Origin: Chryseobacterium taeanense
GTDB lineage: Bacteria; Bacteroidota; Bacteroidia; Flavobacteriales; Weeksellaceae
Assembly (NCBI RefSeq): GCF_900099685.1
Contig: NZ_FNDW01000003.1
Location: 62,001-126,000, forward strand
Length of the DNA stretch: 64,000 bases
Direction of reading: 5' to 3'
A model generated the notes under the pieces. That model did no database searches. It was not told where the DNA came from and saw nothing but the letters and a program-made list of their open reading frames with translations. This document shows positions 35,061-43,190 of the stretch, one piece after another. Each line of letters begins with the position of its first letter. The first letter of the stretch is position 1. Both the position numbers and the translations under genes were made by a program.

Positions 35061-35282
35061 ATGCTAGATAACATCCGTCACAAAATGGAAAGAGAATGGT
35101 TTGGTGTTCTTACCAGAACCGGTGCGAAGTTGGGTATTCCGGTATCCAAGCTCAGGGTTTTCTTTATCTACTCTACTTTTGCTACGGCTGGTTTTTTCTT
35201 TTTAATTTACCTCGGACTGGCATTCACGCTTTGGGTAAAAGATATTTTCATCACCAGAAGACCTAACGTTTTTGATCTTTAA
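35061..35282 (+). CDS. PspC-domain membrane protein
   Basis: 73 residues. A short PspC-like domain with an amphipathic start (GVLTRTGAKLGIPVSKLRVFF) and one membrane helix (ATAGFFFLIYLGLAFTLW). Small PspC proteins accompany envelope-stress functions, but no other psp gene is here. Packed between DUF2851 and an acetyltransferase with 1-3-base gaps, so one operon. Confidence 0.82.
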   Translation: MLDNIRHKMEREWFGVLTRTGAKLGIPVSKLRVFFIYSTFATAGFFFLIYLGLAFTLWVKDIFITRRPNVFDL

Positions 35283-35285
35283 ACT

Positions 35286-35798
35286 ATGGAATTTTTACAG
35301 ATCACATCCTCTGAAGATTACAGAGTTCAGGAAATTTATTCTGCATACTGCACGACTTTCCCCGAAGACGAAAGAAGAGATTGGGAAAAGCTTACCACAT
35401 TGTTTTCTCATCCGAAAGCAAAAATAATTTCTGTATTTCATGAATCTCAGAATATCGGTTACCTTATCGTTTGGGAACTCAGTAATTTTACTTTTGTAGA
35501 ACACTTTGAAGTTTTTGAAGAATTTCGAAGCCAAAAATTGGGATCGCATATCACAGGCTATCTCTTTGAAAACTATCCGAGAATTATTCTGGAAATAGAA
35601 CCTGAACATTTTGGTGAAAATGCTGCAAGACGTTATTCGTTCTATCAGAAAAACGGCTTTCACCTGATTGATGAGATGTACGTACAACCAAGCTACGGGA
35701 AAGATAAAAAACCATTGGACTTATGGCTGCTTTCCAATTATACTCCTGAAAATGTAAAAGAGGTTAAAGACGAAATTTACGATATCGTTTATCACTAA
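35286..35798 (+). CDS. GNAT-family N-acetyltransferase
   Basis: 170 residues with a GNAT layout: a beta strand NIGYLIVWEL, then FEVFEEFRSQKLGSHI, which matches the acetyl-CoA pyrophosphate-binding motif (R/Q-x-x-G-x-G/S), and YSFYQKNGFH typical of motif B. Substrate unknown. Last gene of the short DUF2851-PspC-GNAT operon. Confidence 0.85.
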   Translation: MEFLQITSSEDYRVQEIYSAYCTTFPEDERRDWEKLTTLFSHPKAKIISVFHESQNIGYLIVWELSNFTFVEHFEVFEEFRSQKLGSHITGYLFENYPRIILEIEPEHFGENAARRYSFYQKNGFHLIDEMYVQPSYGKDKKPLDLWLLSNYTPENVKEVKDEIYDIVYH

Positions 35799-35850
35799 AA
35801 AAGACTTTATTACTTTGGAAAATCATCTTAATAAGCCGTGATTGAGAAAA

Positions 35851-36630
35851 CTATTTTCCCAATTTGCTATCCTTCAGCCTTTGTATGAAAACCGGAAAAC
35901 TTTCTTCCATTCTTGACAAAGTACCCGTCAGATTTTTGGCTCTGACAAAAGTTCTGGATTGCGGATTATTTAAGAATGAAAACTCAATAAACTCGGAAAT
36001 CCTTTCTACAGGAATTCCCTCTTTCGTAAAGTAATCGTCCTCCACTCTATCCCTGATCCACACAATATCTTCCTGAAGGTCGTCATACCTGTACTGGCGT
36101 TTCATTCTTCTTGCATCTCCGCTGACAAGATCATACAATCCCTGAACATTAAGGTTTCCCAGAAGAATAGGAATCAGCACTTGCTTTACATTTGCCGGTT
36201 CTTCCCGCATTTTTCCTACGGGCTGTGGAAGCCCTACCGCATCTTCTACAATTTTTCCTTTATCTGCTTTTGCAACCGCCCGGGAATCTTTTGTAATATC
36301 ACCCGTAATTTTGGTAACTTCTACTTCCTCAATAGGCTGTGCTATTCTTATCAGCTGTATGGTCACATTTTTATCCGCTAAATATTTAGCTTTTATTGAA
36401 GACCTTTCAAAGCCTGAGCGTACAAAACGAATCTCATCTTCCGACTTTGCTTCAATAGAAAAAGTTCCGTCTGCAGAAGTATAGCTTTTCTTATCCGAAG
36501 AAATGTTCATTACTGTAACGCCTTTCAGAACAACTCCGTCTTCATCAGTGATAGTTCCTTTCATGACTTCCTGAGAAAATACATTCAAAAACGGAAATAA
36601 AAGAAAAAGTAAAAGTTTTATTCGCATCAT
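35851..36630 (-). CDS. Exported carboxypeptidase-regulatory-like domain protein, paralogue 1
   Basis: 259 residues. Signal peptide (FLLFPFLNVFSQ). An N-terminal CarboxypepD_reg-like beta-sandwich (about 20-95: GTITDEDGVVLKGVTVMNIS, DEIRFVRSGFE), as at the start of TonB-dependent receptors, but no receptor barrel follows. The C-terminal half is helical and charged. Paired with a paralogue directly upstream (36652-37389), 21 bases away. Probably an outer-membrane-associated accessory protein; role unknown. Confidence 0.85.
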   Translation of the reverse strand: MMRIKLLLFLLFPFLNVFSQEVMKGTITDEDGVVLKGVTVMNISSDKKSYTSADGTFSIEAKSEDEIRFVRSGFERSSIKAKYLADKNVTIQLIRIAQPIEEVEVTKITGDITKDSRAVAKADKGKIVEDAVGLPQPVGKMREEPANVKQVLIPILLGNLNVQGLYDLVSGDARRMKRQYRYDDLQEDIVWIRDRVEDDYFTKEGIPVERISEFIEFSFLNNPQSRTFVRAKNLTGTLSRMEESFPVFIQRLKDSKLGK

Positions 36631-36651
36631 TTTTAAATTATACTGATAAAT

Positions 36652-37389
36652 TTAAGGAGTTTTGTAAGCCGAAATCCTGCTCAGAACAGCATTTTTGAAT
36701 CTGTTCATATCTGCTTCCGTAACGTATCCGTATTTCAGGATCTTTTTTCTTTCAAAACCTGTTCTCAAGATGTAAAGAATAAAATGTTGTATCTGAGGTT
36801 TATCAATTTTAAGCTCTTCAAAAAATTGATCTCCAAGTGAATTTTGAAGATAGTTTAGCAGGTCAACATCATCCCACTTATTTTTAACTTTCCCGATTGA
36901 AAATACTCCTTTAGTGACAGGCTGTACAAACTCTCCCGGTCTTGGTGCCAAAACTGCAGGGTCTGATCTTCTGGATATATAACCCGCAAGATCGCTTTTC
37001 AGCTTTTGTACTTTTCGCGGAGGATTAAGATTCTTAGCGTCGATTTTAATATCTCCTGTCATTTCTTTTTTTATTTCAACCTCTGCGATCAGCGTGGCAG
37101 CTTTTATGAGCGTTACGTTGATGGGTTCTTTGATATTTTCTATGGTAATTTTCCGGTTAGCTCTTTCGTACCCGTTTTTTACGAAACGAAGTTCGTCGCC
37201 GCTTCTTCCTGAAATCATAAAATGACCATCGCGATTGGTAGGAACTCTTTCATCAGTTCTGATATTAATGACTGTAACGTCAGGAATTTCGGCGTTATTT
37301 TCAGAAGTTACTTTTCCGAAGATGTAATCCTGAGCCTTTGCATTGATAAAAAAAACAGTTAATAAAAGAAAGAATAGTTTAATTTTCAC
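36652..37389 (-). CDS. Exported carboxypeptidase-regulatory-like domain protein, paralogue 2
   Basis: 245 residues, GTG start at 37387-37389. Signal peptide (FFLLLTVFFINAKAQ), then the same beta-sandwich (KVTSENNAEIPDVTVINIR, DELRFVKNGYERA) and a helical tail with YISRRSDPAVLAPRPGEF. It matches paralogue 1 in layout and in the RFV.(S/N)G(F/Y)ER segment, so the two arose by tandem duplication. First gene of the pair. Confidence 0.85.
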   Translation of the reverse strand: MKIKLFFLLLTVFFINAKAQDYIFGKVTSENNAEIPDVTVINIRTDERVPTNRDGHFMISGRSGDELRFVKNGYERANRKITIENIKEPINVTLIKAATLIAEVEIKKEMTGDIKIDAKNLNPPRKVQKLKSDLAGYISRRSDPAVLAPRPGEFVQPVTKGVFSIGKVKNKWDDVDLLNYLQNSLGDQFFEELKIDKPQIQHFILYILRTGFERKKILKYGYVTEADMNRFKNAVLSRISAYKTP

Positions 37390-37570
37390 GGAAAGTTTTT
37401 TGTTAGAGCAAAACTAAAATTATTTTTAAATATTATGCAAAGTTTAACCACACTTAACTCGTTTTAGGATTTATTTTAGATTTTTCTTTCTTAAATTGTT
37501 AAATCATGAACTATAATTGTTAAAATTCCATTCAAAAATTAATTAACTTGCAGGTTGAATTCTACTCAAA

Positions 37571-40500
37571 ATGCAAAATTCTTATACAGTTATCAACGCT
37601 TCAGCAGGCTCAGGGAAAACATATGCCCTGGTGCAGCGGCTTTTGATGATCTGTCTCCGCTATCCCAATCAGCAACAGTCGATCAGGAATATTCTGGCAT
37701 TGACTTTCACCAATAAGGCAGCCAATGAAATGAAAGAAAGGATTCTGACATGGCTGGGAAATTTTTCTTCAGAAGATTTTGCAGAAAACAGTGATCTTAA
37801 GAATATTCAGAAAGCATTTGAGCAGGAAGGTTTAAAAATAACAATAGACGAGCTTCACATCCGTGCAAAAAAGCTCCTGGATTATGTTCTCCATAATTAT
37901 TCTACTCTAAATATCGGAACCATCGACCGTTTTAATTCGCGATTGGTAAGAAGTTTTTCCTATGAATTAGGACTGGCTAAAAACTTCAACCTGGAAATTG
38001 AAGCCGAACCTTTTCTGATAGAAGCAGTAGATAAAATGCTCGACCAGATTGGGGAAAATGAAGTAATCTCCGAGTCTTTCATGGATTATGTCGACTATAG
38101 CCTGGAAAACAATGAGAGAATTAATTTAAATAAAAACCTTTATGATTCAGCGAAAGAATTCGTAAAAGATATTCATTATGAACATCTTAAAAACAATAAA
38201 GATTTCGACAGCACGAATTATGAAAATATTAAAAATACACTTCGTAAAGAGATTGTATTACATAAAAAACAAGCCGTTGAGCTCGCCGAAAAATCAATCG
38301 AATTATTCAAATCAAGAAATATTGAGGTTGAAGATTTTGCACAGGGCAAAAACGGAATCGGTGGATTTTTCACCAAAGTTTTAGATTTTTATCAGCAAAG
38401 ACGATCTGGATTTCCTTTTCCGACCACCGCTGAAGAATCGGTAGTGAACAATTACCGAAAAGGATCTTCTGCAAAATCAAAACACAAGGAAACAGACATT
38501 CTGGAAATTCTGGATCAATTGCTGGAGAACAGGATGCAGCTAATTCTGCTTTATATCGAAACACAGAAGAAAGAGAAAATTCTATCGGCACTTCTCCCCT
38601 TAAAAGTTAATAAAGACATTCAGGATGAACTGAAAAAAATAGAGGAAGAAAATGATCTTGTTCTCCTTTCAAAGTTCAATATTCTTATCAACGAAAATTT
38701 AAAAAATGAACCTTCGGCTTTCATTTATGAGAAAGTAGGATCACAGTTTCAGCATTATTTCTTTGATGAGTTTCAGGACACTTCCGAGTTGCAATGGCAG
38801 AATTTTCTTCCGCTGAGAGACCACTCAATTTCGACGGAAAATACTTCGTTCACACTGGTGGGCGATCCTAAACAGAGTATTTACCGTTTCCGAGGTGGAG
38901 AAAGCAAATTGATGCTTGATATTATCAACAAAAAAGAAATCACGCCAAAGGAAGCTGAGCTTTTGGTATTAAAAGATAACTGGCGAAGCGCACGGAATAT
39001 TGTACATTTTAATAATGATCTGTACAGATTTCATTCTGAAAGACTTGAAGAAGAACACAAAAATATTTTCGGGACAGATGCGGAACAAAACCCAAAATCT
39101 TCGATGGAAGGCCGGGTGAAAGTCAATTTAATTGAAAACCTGACGAATGAAGATTTTTACAACGATACTTCTGAGAGAATGCGTAAAGATATTCAGGAAA
39201 GCCTGGATAATGGTTTTAAATTTTCCGACATTACAATTCTTTGTCGCGGGAACTTCGATATTTTCAGTTATTCCCAGAAATTGGGAAATCTGAAAGTGCA
39301 TTACAGAGGAGAGGAAACCAATATCAAAACAATCTCCGACAAAGGGCTTACCCTGGAACTTTCAAACACGTTAAAAGCGGTCATTGAATTTTTAAAATGG
39401 GAAGTAAACCCGAAAAATAAGCCGAATCTGATCATGATGATGTATTATCTGAATCAGTTAGGACGAATTCGCATGGCAGATTTCACGTTGGAAATGAAAG
39501 AAATTCTTGATATTAATTCACATGAAGAGGTTTTGATATTTATTCAGAACAAATATTCTATAAAACTTAAACAGGATCATTTTCCGAGATTTAATCTCTA
39601 TAATTTTGTTGAATATTATATTAATGAGTTTTCAGTTGAGAATAAAGAAACAGATTTCCTGCTGAATTTCCTTGAAATGCTTTTTAACTTTACCCAAAAT
39701 GCAGGCGCCAGCACAAAAGAATTTTTGAAGTATTGGGATGAAGAGGCTTCTAAATACACAATTCAGGCTTCTGAAAATATTGACGCGATACAGATCATGA
39801 CGATCCATAAAGCAAAAGGTCTGGAGTTTCCGATTATTTTTATTCCGATGATGAATAAAAACCGCGATGCTGAATTTACCAACTGGTTTGAAACCTCGCA
39901 GGACACTCCTCTGAAGTCTGTTAATATCAATCAGTTCAACAAGAACCTGGAAATTTACGATGAAGAGATTGAGAAATTCAACAAACAAAATTCTTACAAA
40001 AATTTCGTAGATCGACTTTGTCTACAATATGTAGCTACTACAAGACCTGTTGAACAGTTGTTTTTTTACATCCAAAAGGCCAATAAAACATCCAACAATC
40101 TTGAGCTGCTGGAATTTCTTCAGTCAAAAAACACAGAAAATCTTGATGAGTTTGATCTTTATGAAGTAAATCCTGAACTGTTAAAGAAACATTCAAAAGA
40201 AAAGACCTCATCTTTTAAAACCAAAGACATCCGTGTTTTGAAAAATATCAGTGAAAATACGACATCAATAAAGGTAGCTACTCCTTCTAAAAATTACCAG
40301 GTGCGAAATGAAAAAGTGAGGATTGGTCTTTTTGTACATGAACTTTTATCACAAATCAACACTAAAAAAGACATTACTAAAGTTCTTGAGCGCTACATTA
40401 TCGAAGGTCAGATTACTATTGAAGAAAGCCACACGATACAATTTGAACTTGAAAAAATTATAGATACCCACTCCGAATTTTTCGATGAAAAATGGAAAGT

Positions 40501-40711
40501 GATTAATGAAAAAGACATTATGATTTCCGAAAAAGGCGAAAGCAGAGTGTACAGGCCTGACCGCATTTTAAAGAGTAATGAAGGTTATATCATTGTTGAT
40601 TTTAAAACAGGGGAAGAATCTGCTAAAAATGAACGTCAGATCGAAAATTATAAACATATCCTTGAAACTCTTGGAAAAAAAGTGTTGAAGACACAGCTTA
40701 TTTACCTGTAA
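37571..40711 (+). CDS. AddA-like UvrD-family helicase with C-terminal nuclease domain
   Basis: 1046 residues. Superfamily 1A helicase motifs: Walker A ASAGSGKTYAL (about 10-20), motif Ia TFTNKAANEMKERI, motif II FDEFQDTSELQW, motif III GDPKQSIYRFRGGE, and motif V MTIHKAKGLEFPIIF. The C-terminus (about 990-1040) has RVYRPDRIL and IIVDFKTGEE, a PD-(D/E)xK nuclease signature as in AddA. It would process double-strand breaks for recombination. The AddB-like partner is not adjacent in this window. A strong hairpin follows. Confidence 0.93.
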   Translation: MQNSYTVINASAGSGKTYALVQRLLMICLRYPNQQQSIRNILALTFTNKAANEMKERILTWLGNFSSEDFAENSDLKNIQKAFEQEGLKITIDELHIRAKKLLDYVLHNYSTLNIGTIDRFNSRLVRSFSYELGLAKNFNLEIEAEPFLIEAVDKMLDQIGENEVISESFMDYVDYSLENNERINLNKNLYDSAKEFVKDIHYEHLKNNKDFDSTNYENIKNTLRKEIVLHKKQAVELAEKSIELFKSRNIEVEDFAQGKNGIGGFFTKVLDFYQQRRSGFPFPTTAEESVVNNYRKGSSAKSKHKETDILEILDQLLENRMQLILLYIETQKKEKILSALLPLKVNKDIQDELKKIEEENDLVLLSKFNILINENLKNEPSAFIYEKVGSQFQHYFFDEFQDTSELQWQNFLPLRDHSISTENTSFTLVGDPKQSIYRFRGGESKLMLDIINKKEITPKEAELLVLKDNWRSARNIVHFNNDLYRFHSERLEEEHKNIFGTDAEQNPKSSMEGRVKVNLIENLTNEDFYNDTSERMRKDIQESLDNGFKFSDITILCRGNFDIFSYSQKLGNLKVHYRGEETNIKTISDKGLTLELSNTLKAVIEFLKWEVNPKNKPNLIMMMYYLNQLGRIRMADFTLEMKEILDINSHEEVLIFIQNKYSIKLKQDHFPRFNLYNFVEYYINEFSVENKETDFLLNFLEMLFNFTQNAGASTKEFLKYWDEEASKYTIQASENIDAIQIMTIHKAKGLEFPIIFIPMMNKNRDAEFTNWFETSQDTPLKSVNINQFNKNLEIYDEEIEKFNKQNSYKNFVDRLCLQYVATTRPVEQLFFYIQKANKTSNNLELLEFLQSKNTENLDEFDLYEVNPELLKKHSKEKTSSFKTKDIRVLKNISENTTSIKVATPSKNYQVRNEKVRIGLFVHELLSQINTKKDITKVLERYIIEGQITIEESHTIQFELEKIIDTHSEFFDEKWKVINEKDIMISEKGESRVYRPDRILKSNEGYIIVDFKTGEESAKNERQIENYKHILETLGKKVLKTQLIYL

Positions 40712-40739
40712 GGATGTCTAAATCTTCATAAACAGAAAA

Positions 40740-40770
40740 GTTTCGGCGGCACCAAAGGTGCCGCCGAAAC
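40740..40770 (+). terminator. 14-bp perfect hairpin with GTTTCGGCGGC core
   Basis: Arms 40740-40753 and 40757-40770, perfectly complementary, AAA loop. It lies between convergent genes. The GTTTCGGCGGC core recurs in the hairpin at 50985-51031. Confidence 0.75.
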
Positions 40771-40788
40771 TATTTTATATAAACCGGA

Positions 40789-41298
40789 TTAAGCCGTTGC
40801 ATCCGGATTAAAGACCCTTTGTGCAAGCTCCTGATCAAAAAGATAAAGAGCCGATGGGTTGTCACTTACCATTTTTATTTTTGTAACCAGTTGTGAAGCA
40901 TTGGCTTCTTCCTCTACCTGCTCGTTGATGAACCATTGCAGAAAAGAAGTGGTTGCAAAATCTCCTTCATCATTAGCATTCTTCACAATATTGAAAATAC
41001 TTTTTGTCACTTTTCTTTCGTGTTCCAGTGCTTTTTCAAAAATATCAATTGCTCCCAGAAATTCATGTGGAGGTTTTGGTATTTCACCAATGATGATCTC
41101 TCCTCCTACATCATTAAGATAATCAAACATTTTGTCGGCATGCATCATTTCTTCTTTGCTCTGCACTCTGAAATAATTGGCAATTCCGTCCAGATCTTTT
41201 CCTGAAAACCATGCAGACATTGACAGATAATATTGGGCAGCGTATTGTTCGTGGGCTATTTGTTCGTTAAGTAATTTCGCAATTTTCTCGCTAATCAT
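40789..41298 (-). CDS. Bacterial ferritin (FtnA type)
   Basis: 169 residues from the ATG at 41296-41298; the longer frame from 41400 adds 34 unrelated residues and is contradicted by the promoter just upstream. Ferroxidase ligands are visible: Glu17 (AHEQYAAQYYL), Glu50 and His53 (SKEEMMHADKM), and later helices with EHERKVTKSIF and FINEQVEEEA. Stores iron as a 24-mer in the cytoplasm. Confidence 0.95.
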   Translation of the reverse strand: MISEKIAKLLNEQIAHEQYAAQYYLSMSAWFSGKDLDGIANYFRVQSKEEMMHADKMFDYLNDVGGEIIIGEIPKPPHEFLGAIDIFEKALEHERKVTKSIFNIVKNANDEGDFATTSFLQWFINEQVEEEANASQLVTKIKMVSDNPSALYLFDQELAQRVFNPDATA

Positions 41299-41315
41299 AA
41301 ATAATAATTTACTGT

Positions 41316-41345
41316 CAAAATTAGGGAATAAAACCCCGAAATCAA
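41316..41345 (-). promoter_or_regulatory. Promoter of the ferritin gene
   Basis: On the minus strand TAATTTTG (plus-strand CAAAATTA, 41316-41323) with TTG (plus-strand CAA, 41343-41345) 19 bases upstream: a near-ideal Bacteroidota promoter. It supports the ferritin start at 41298. Confidence 0.65.
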
Positions 41346-41422
41346 AAGTTTTAATAAAAATTAGTAAAAAAAGGACGGAAAAAAATCCGTCCTCTAACAC
41401 ATTAAAAAATCAAAATTATAAA

Positions 41423-41872
41423 CTACTTTGTTGCATCCGGAGCCATTGTATTCATTGGCTTATGCATTTTAGCTCCTCTTTCTTTCATCGCCATTCTTCG
41501 TTGCTCCATTTTAGCTTTTCTGTCAGCCTGCCATTTATCGTATTGCTGGGGTGTTAAGATCTGTTTCATGTCCGCATCCATCTGTGCTCTTTTTGCTTTC
41601 ATCTGCTCCATTCTTGCCTGTCTTTCCCCTTTATTCTTCTCAAAATCGGCTTTCATTTCAGCTTTTCTTTTATCTTGCAATGCTTTGATTTTATCAACCT
41701 GTGCCTGATTTAAATTTAAATCTTTTTGCATCTTTGCCAGATGTTCATGCTCTCTTTGCTGAAACTTCTGATGCATTTCAGCTCTTTTTGCCTGTTTGTC
41801 CTGTGGAGTTGTTTGAGCCATTGCTAAACCTCCGAATCCGATAAATGCTATCGCTAATACTAATTTTTTCAT
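41423..41872 (-). CDS. Secreted DUF4890/Spy-like protein
   Basis: 149 residues with a signal peptide ending AMAQ (about 19). The mature part is a Lys/Met/Gln-rich helical protein with DLNLNQAQVDKIKAL and QILTPQQYDKWQ, the LTxxQ-type motif seen in Spy/CpxP-like periplasmic proteins. DUF4890 is the best match that I recall. Likely a periplasmic stress or chaperone-type protein. Confidence 0.82.
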   Translation of the reverse strand: MKKLVLAIAFIGFGGLAMAQTTPQDKQAKRAEMHQKFQQREHEHLAKMQKDLNLNQAQVDKIKALQDKRKAEMKADFEKNKGERQARMEQMKAKRAQMDADMKQILTPQQYDKWQADRKAKMEQRRMAMKERGAKMHKPMNTMAPDATK

Positions 41873-41989
41873 ATTCTAAATTTTTAATTATTTCTTTTAT
41901 ATCTTTTTGATTATTAGTTAAAATAAAAGTTAAACTATAAAATTCATAAATTTTGTTAAAATTAAATATCAATATATTAATTACTTAAA

Positions 41990-42022
41990 TAAAAAAAAGA
42001 GCAGATTATAGAAACCTGCCCT
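41990..42022 (-). terminator. Intrinsic terminator of the Asn/Gly/Arg-rich protein gene
   Basis: On the minus strand AGGGCAG and CTGCTCT pair (one G-U) around an 11-base loop, followed by a run of eight T (plus-strand A-run at about 41990-41998). Confidence 0.75.
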
Positions 42023-42051
42023 TCACACCACTTAAATATAATATATGAAAA

Positions 42052-43053
42052 TTAATTCTTTGCAAATCCGGTTCTGAAACCGCCGTTACTTCTTCTTTCT
42101 CCTCCATTATTTTGCTGTCTTGGAGCTGAATTTTCACTTCTCCTTGAACCGCCTTCATTTCTGAAACCACTATTATTTTCTCTTCTCGGAGCCTCCTCTC
42201 TTCTTATTTCACCACCTCTGAATCCACCGCCACGGTTTCCGTTATTTTCAGCTCTTTCATTACGGAAGCCTTCATTATTTCTAATTCCTGCATTATCATT
42301 TCCTCTAAATCCTCCGTTATTTCTCGGCGCATTATTATCACTTCTGAAACCAGAATTATCGCTACTTCTTTTCTCTGACTGGTTGCGGAAACCTCCGTTA
42401 TTTCCATCTCTTACAGGGCCTCTGAAACCATTGTTTGGTCTGTCGGATCTCACAATTTTAAAACTTGGATTATCCATTCTCCTGAACCTCGCTCTGTCTA
42501 CCCTGTAGATATTGATGTTTATGTTTCTGTATCTCGGTATAGGTCTACAGATAGCTGCATAATGCGTTCTTCTGTAATTTTGGAAGTAAACCACCGGGCT
42601 GTATCCTCTGTAATAATTATTTTGGAAAACTACAAAAACCCTTGGTCCCATAATTCTCTGTAAAGCGTAGAATCTGTCATAATACCATCTGTCCGGGTTG
42701 TATCTGTAGAACCTGTTCCATGAAGAAAAGCTTACATATAGATTATTTAATCTGATAATCTGATCAATCTGCCACGGACTCAATCTGTTTTGGGTAAAGA
42801 AAACATTCCAGTTGATGCTGACGATGCTGTTTCTGTAATCATTGTAATTACTTTGATAATAGTTCTGTGGATAATAATCCTGCGGATAGTTGTAATAATA
42901 GTCGTCCGGGAAATAGTTCTGGTCATCTTCATCACTGTAATAACCTCCGTCATTCTGATAATATCCATCATCCTCCCAACCGTTATTTGGATACTGCTGA
43001 GCGAGGGAAAAAGTCCCGATGCTCAAAGCAAAACCGATCAATATTTTTTTCAT
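42052..43053 (-). CDS. Low-complexity Asn/Gly/Arg-rich secreted protein
   Basis: 333 residues. Signal peptide (FALSIGTFSLAQQ). Three parts: an Asp/Tyr-rich segment (about 20-75), a middle folded region with NRLSPWQIDQIIRLNNLYVSF and FRRMDNPSF, and a repetitive tail (about 195-330) built on NNxGFRxx units. Tyr/Asn/Gly-rich tails suggest a disordered surface or matrix protein. No enzyme motif. The antisense frames in this region are side effects of its composition. Confidence 0.82.
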   Translation of the reverse strand: MKKILIGFALSIGTFSLAQQYPNNGWEDDGYYQNDGGYYSDEDDQNYFPDDYYYNYPQDYYPQNYYQSNYNDYRNSIVSINWNVFFTQNRLSPWQIDQIIRLNNLYVSFSSWNRFYRYNPDRWYYDRFYALQRIMGPRVFVVFQNNYYRGYSPVVYFQNYRRTHYAAICRPIPRYRNININIYRVDRARFRRMDNPSFKIVRSDRPNNGFRGPVRDGNNGGFRNQSEKRSSDNSGFRSDNNAPRNNGGFRGNDNAGIRNNEGFRNERAENNGNRGGGFRGGEIRREEAPRRENNSGFRNEGGSRRSENSAPRQQNNGGERRSNGGFRTGFAKN

Positions 43054-43190
43054 TTCTATAGTCGTTAATTGGTTAATATAAGTCGAATTTCTTTTTCTAT
43101 CTTTTTGATATGAAACGAAAAAAGAAGTTAAATCCTATGATAAAACTTCTTTTAATTTTATATTAAATAATTGATAATCAAATGTTAAAT

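Noticed and set aside
42790..43068. Hydrophobic ORF opposite the Asn/Tyr/Asp-rich N-terminus of the secreted protein
   Set aside because: Ile/Val-rich reading arises from the complement of Asn/Asp/Tyr codons; no start context.
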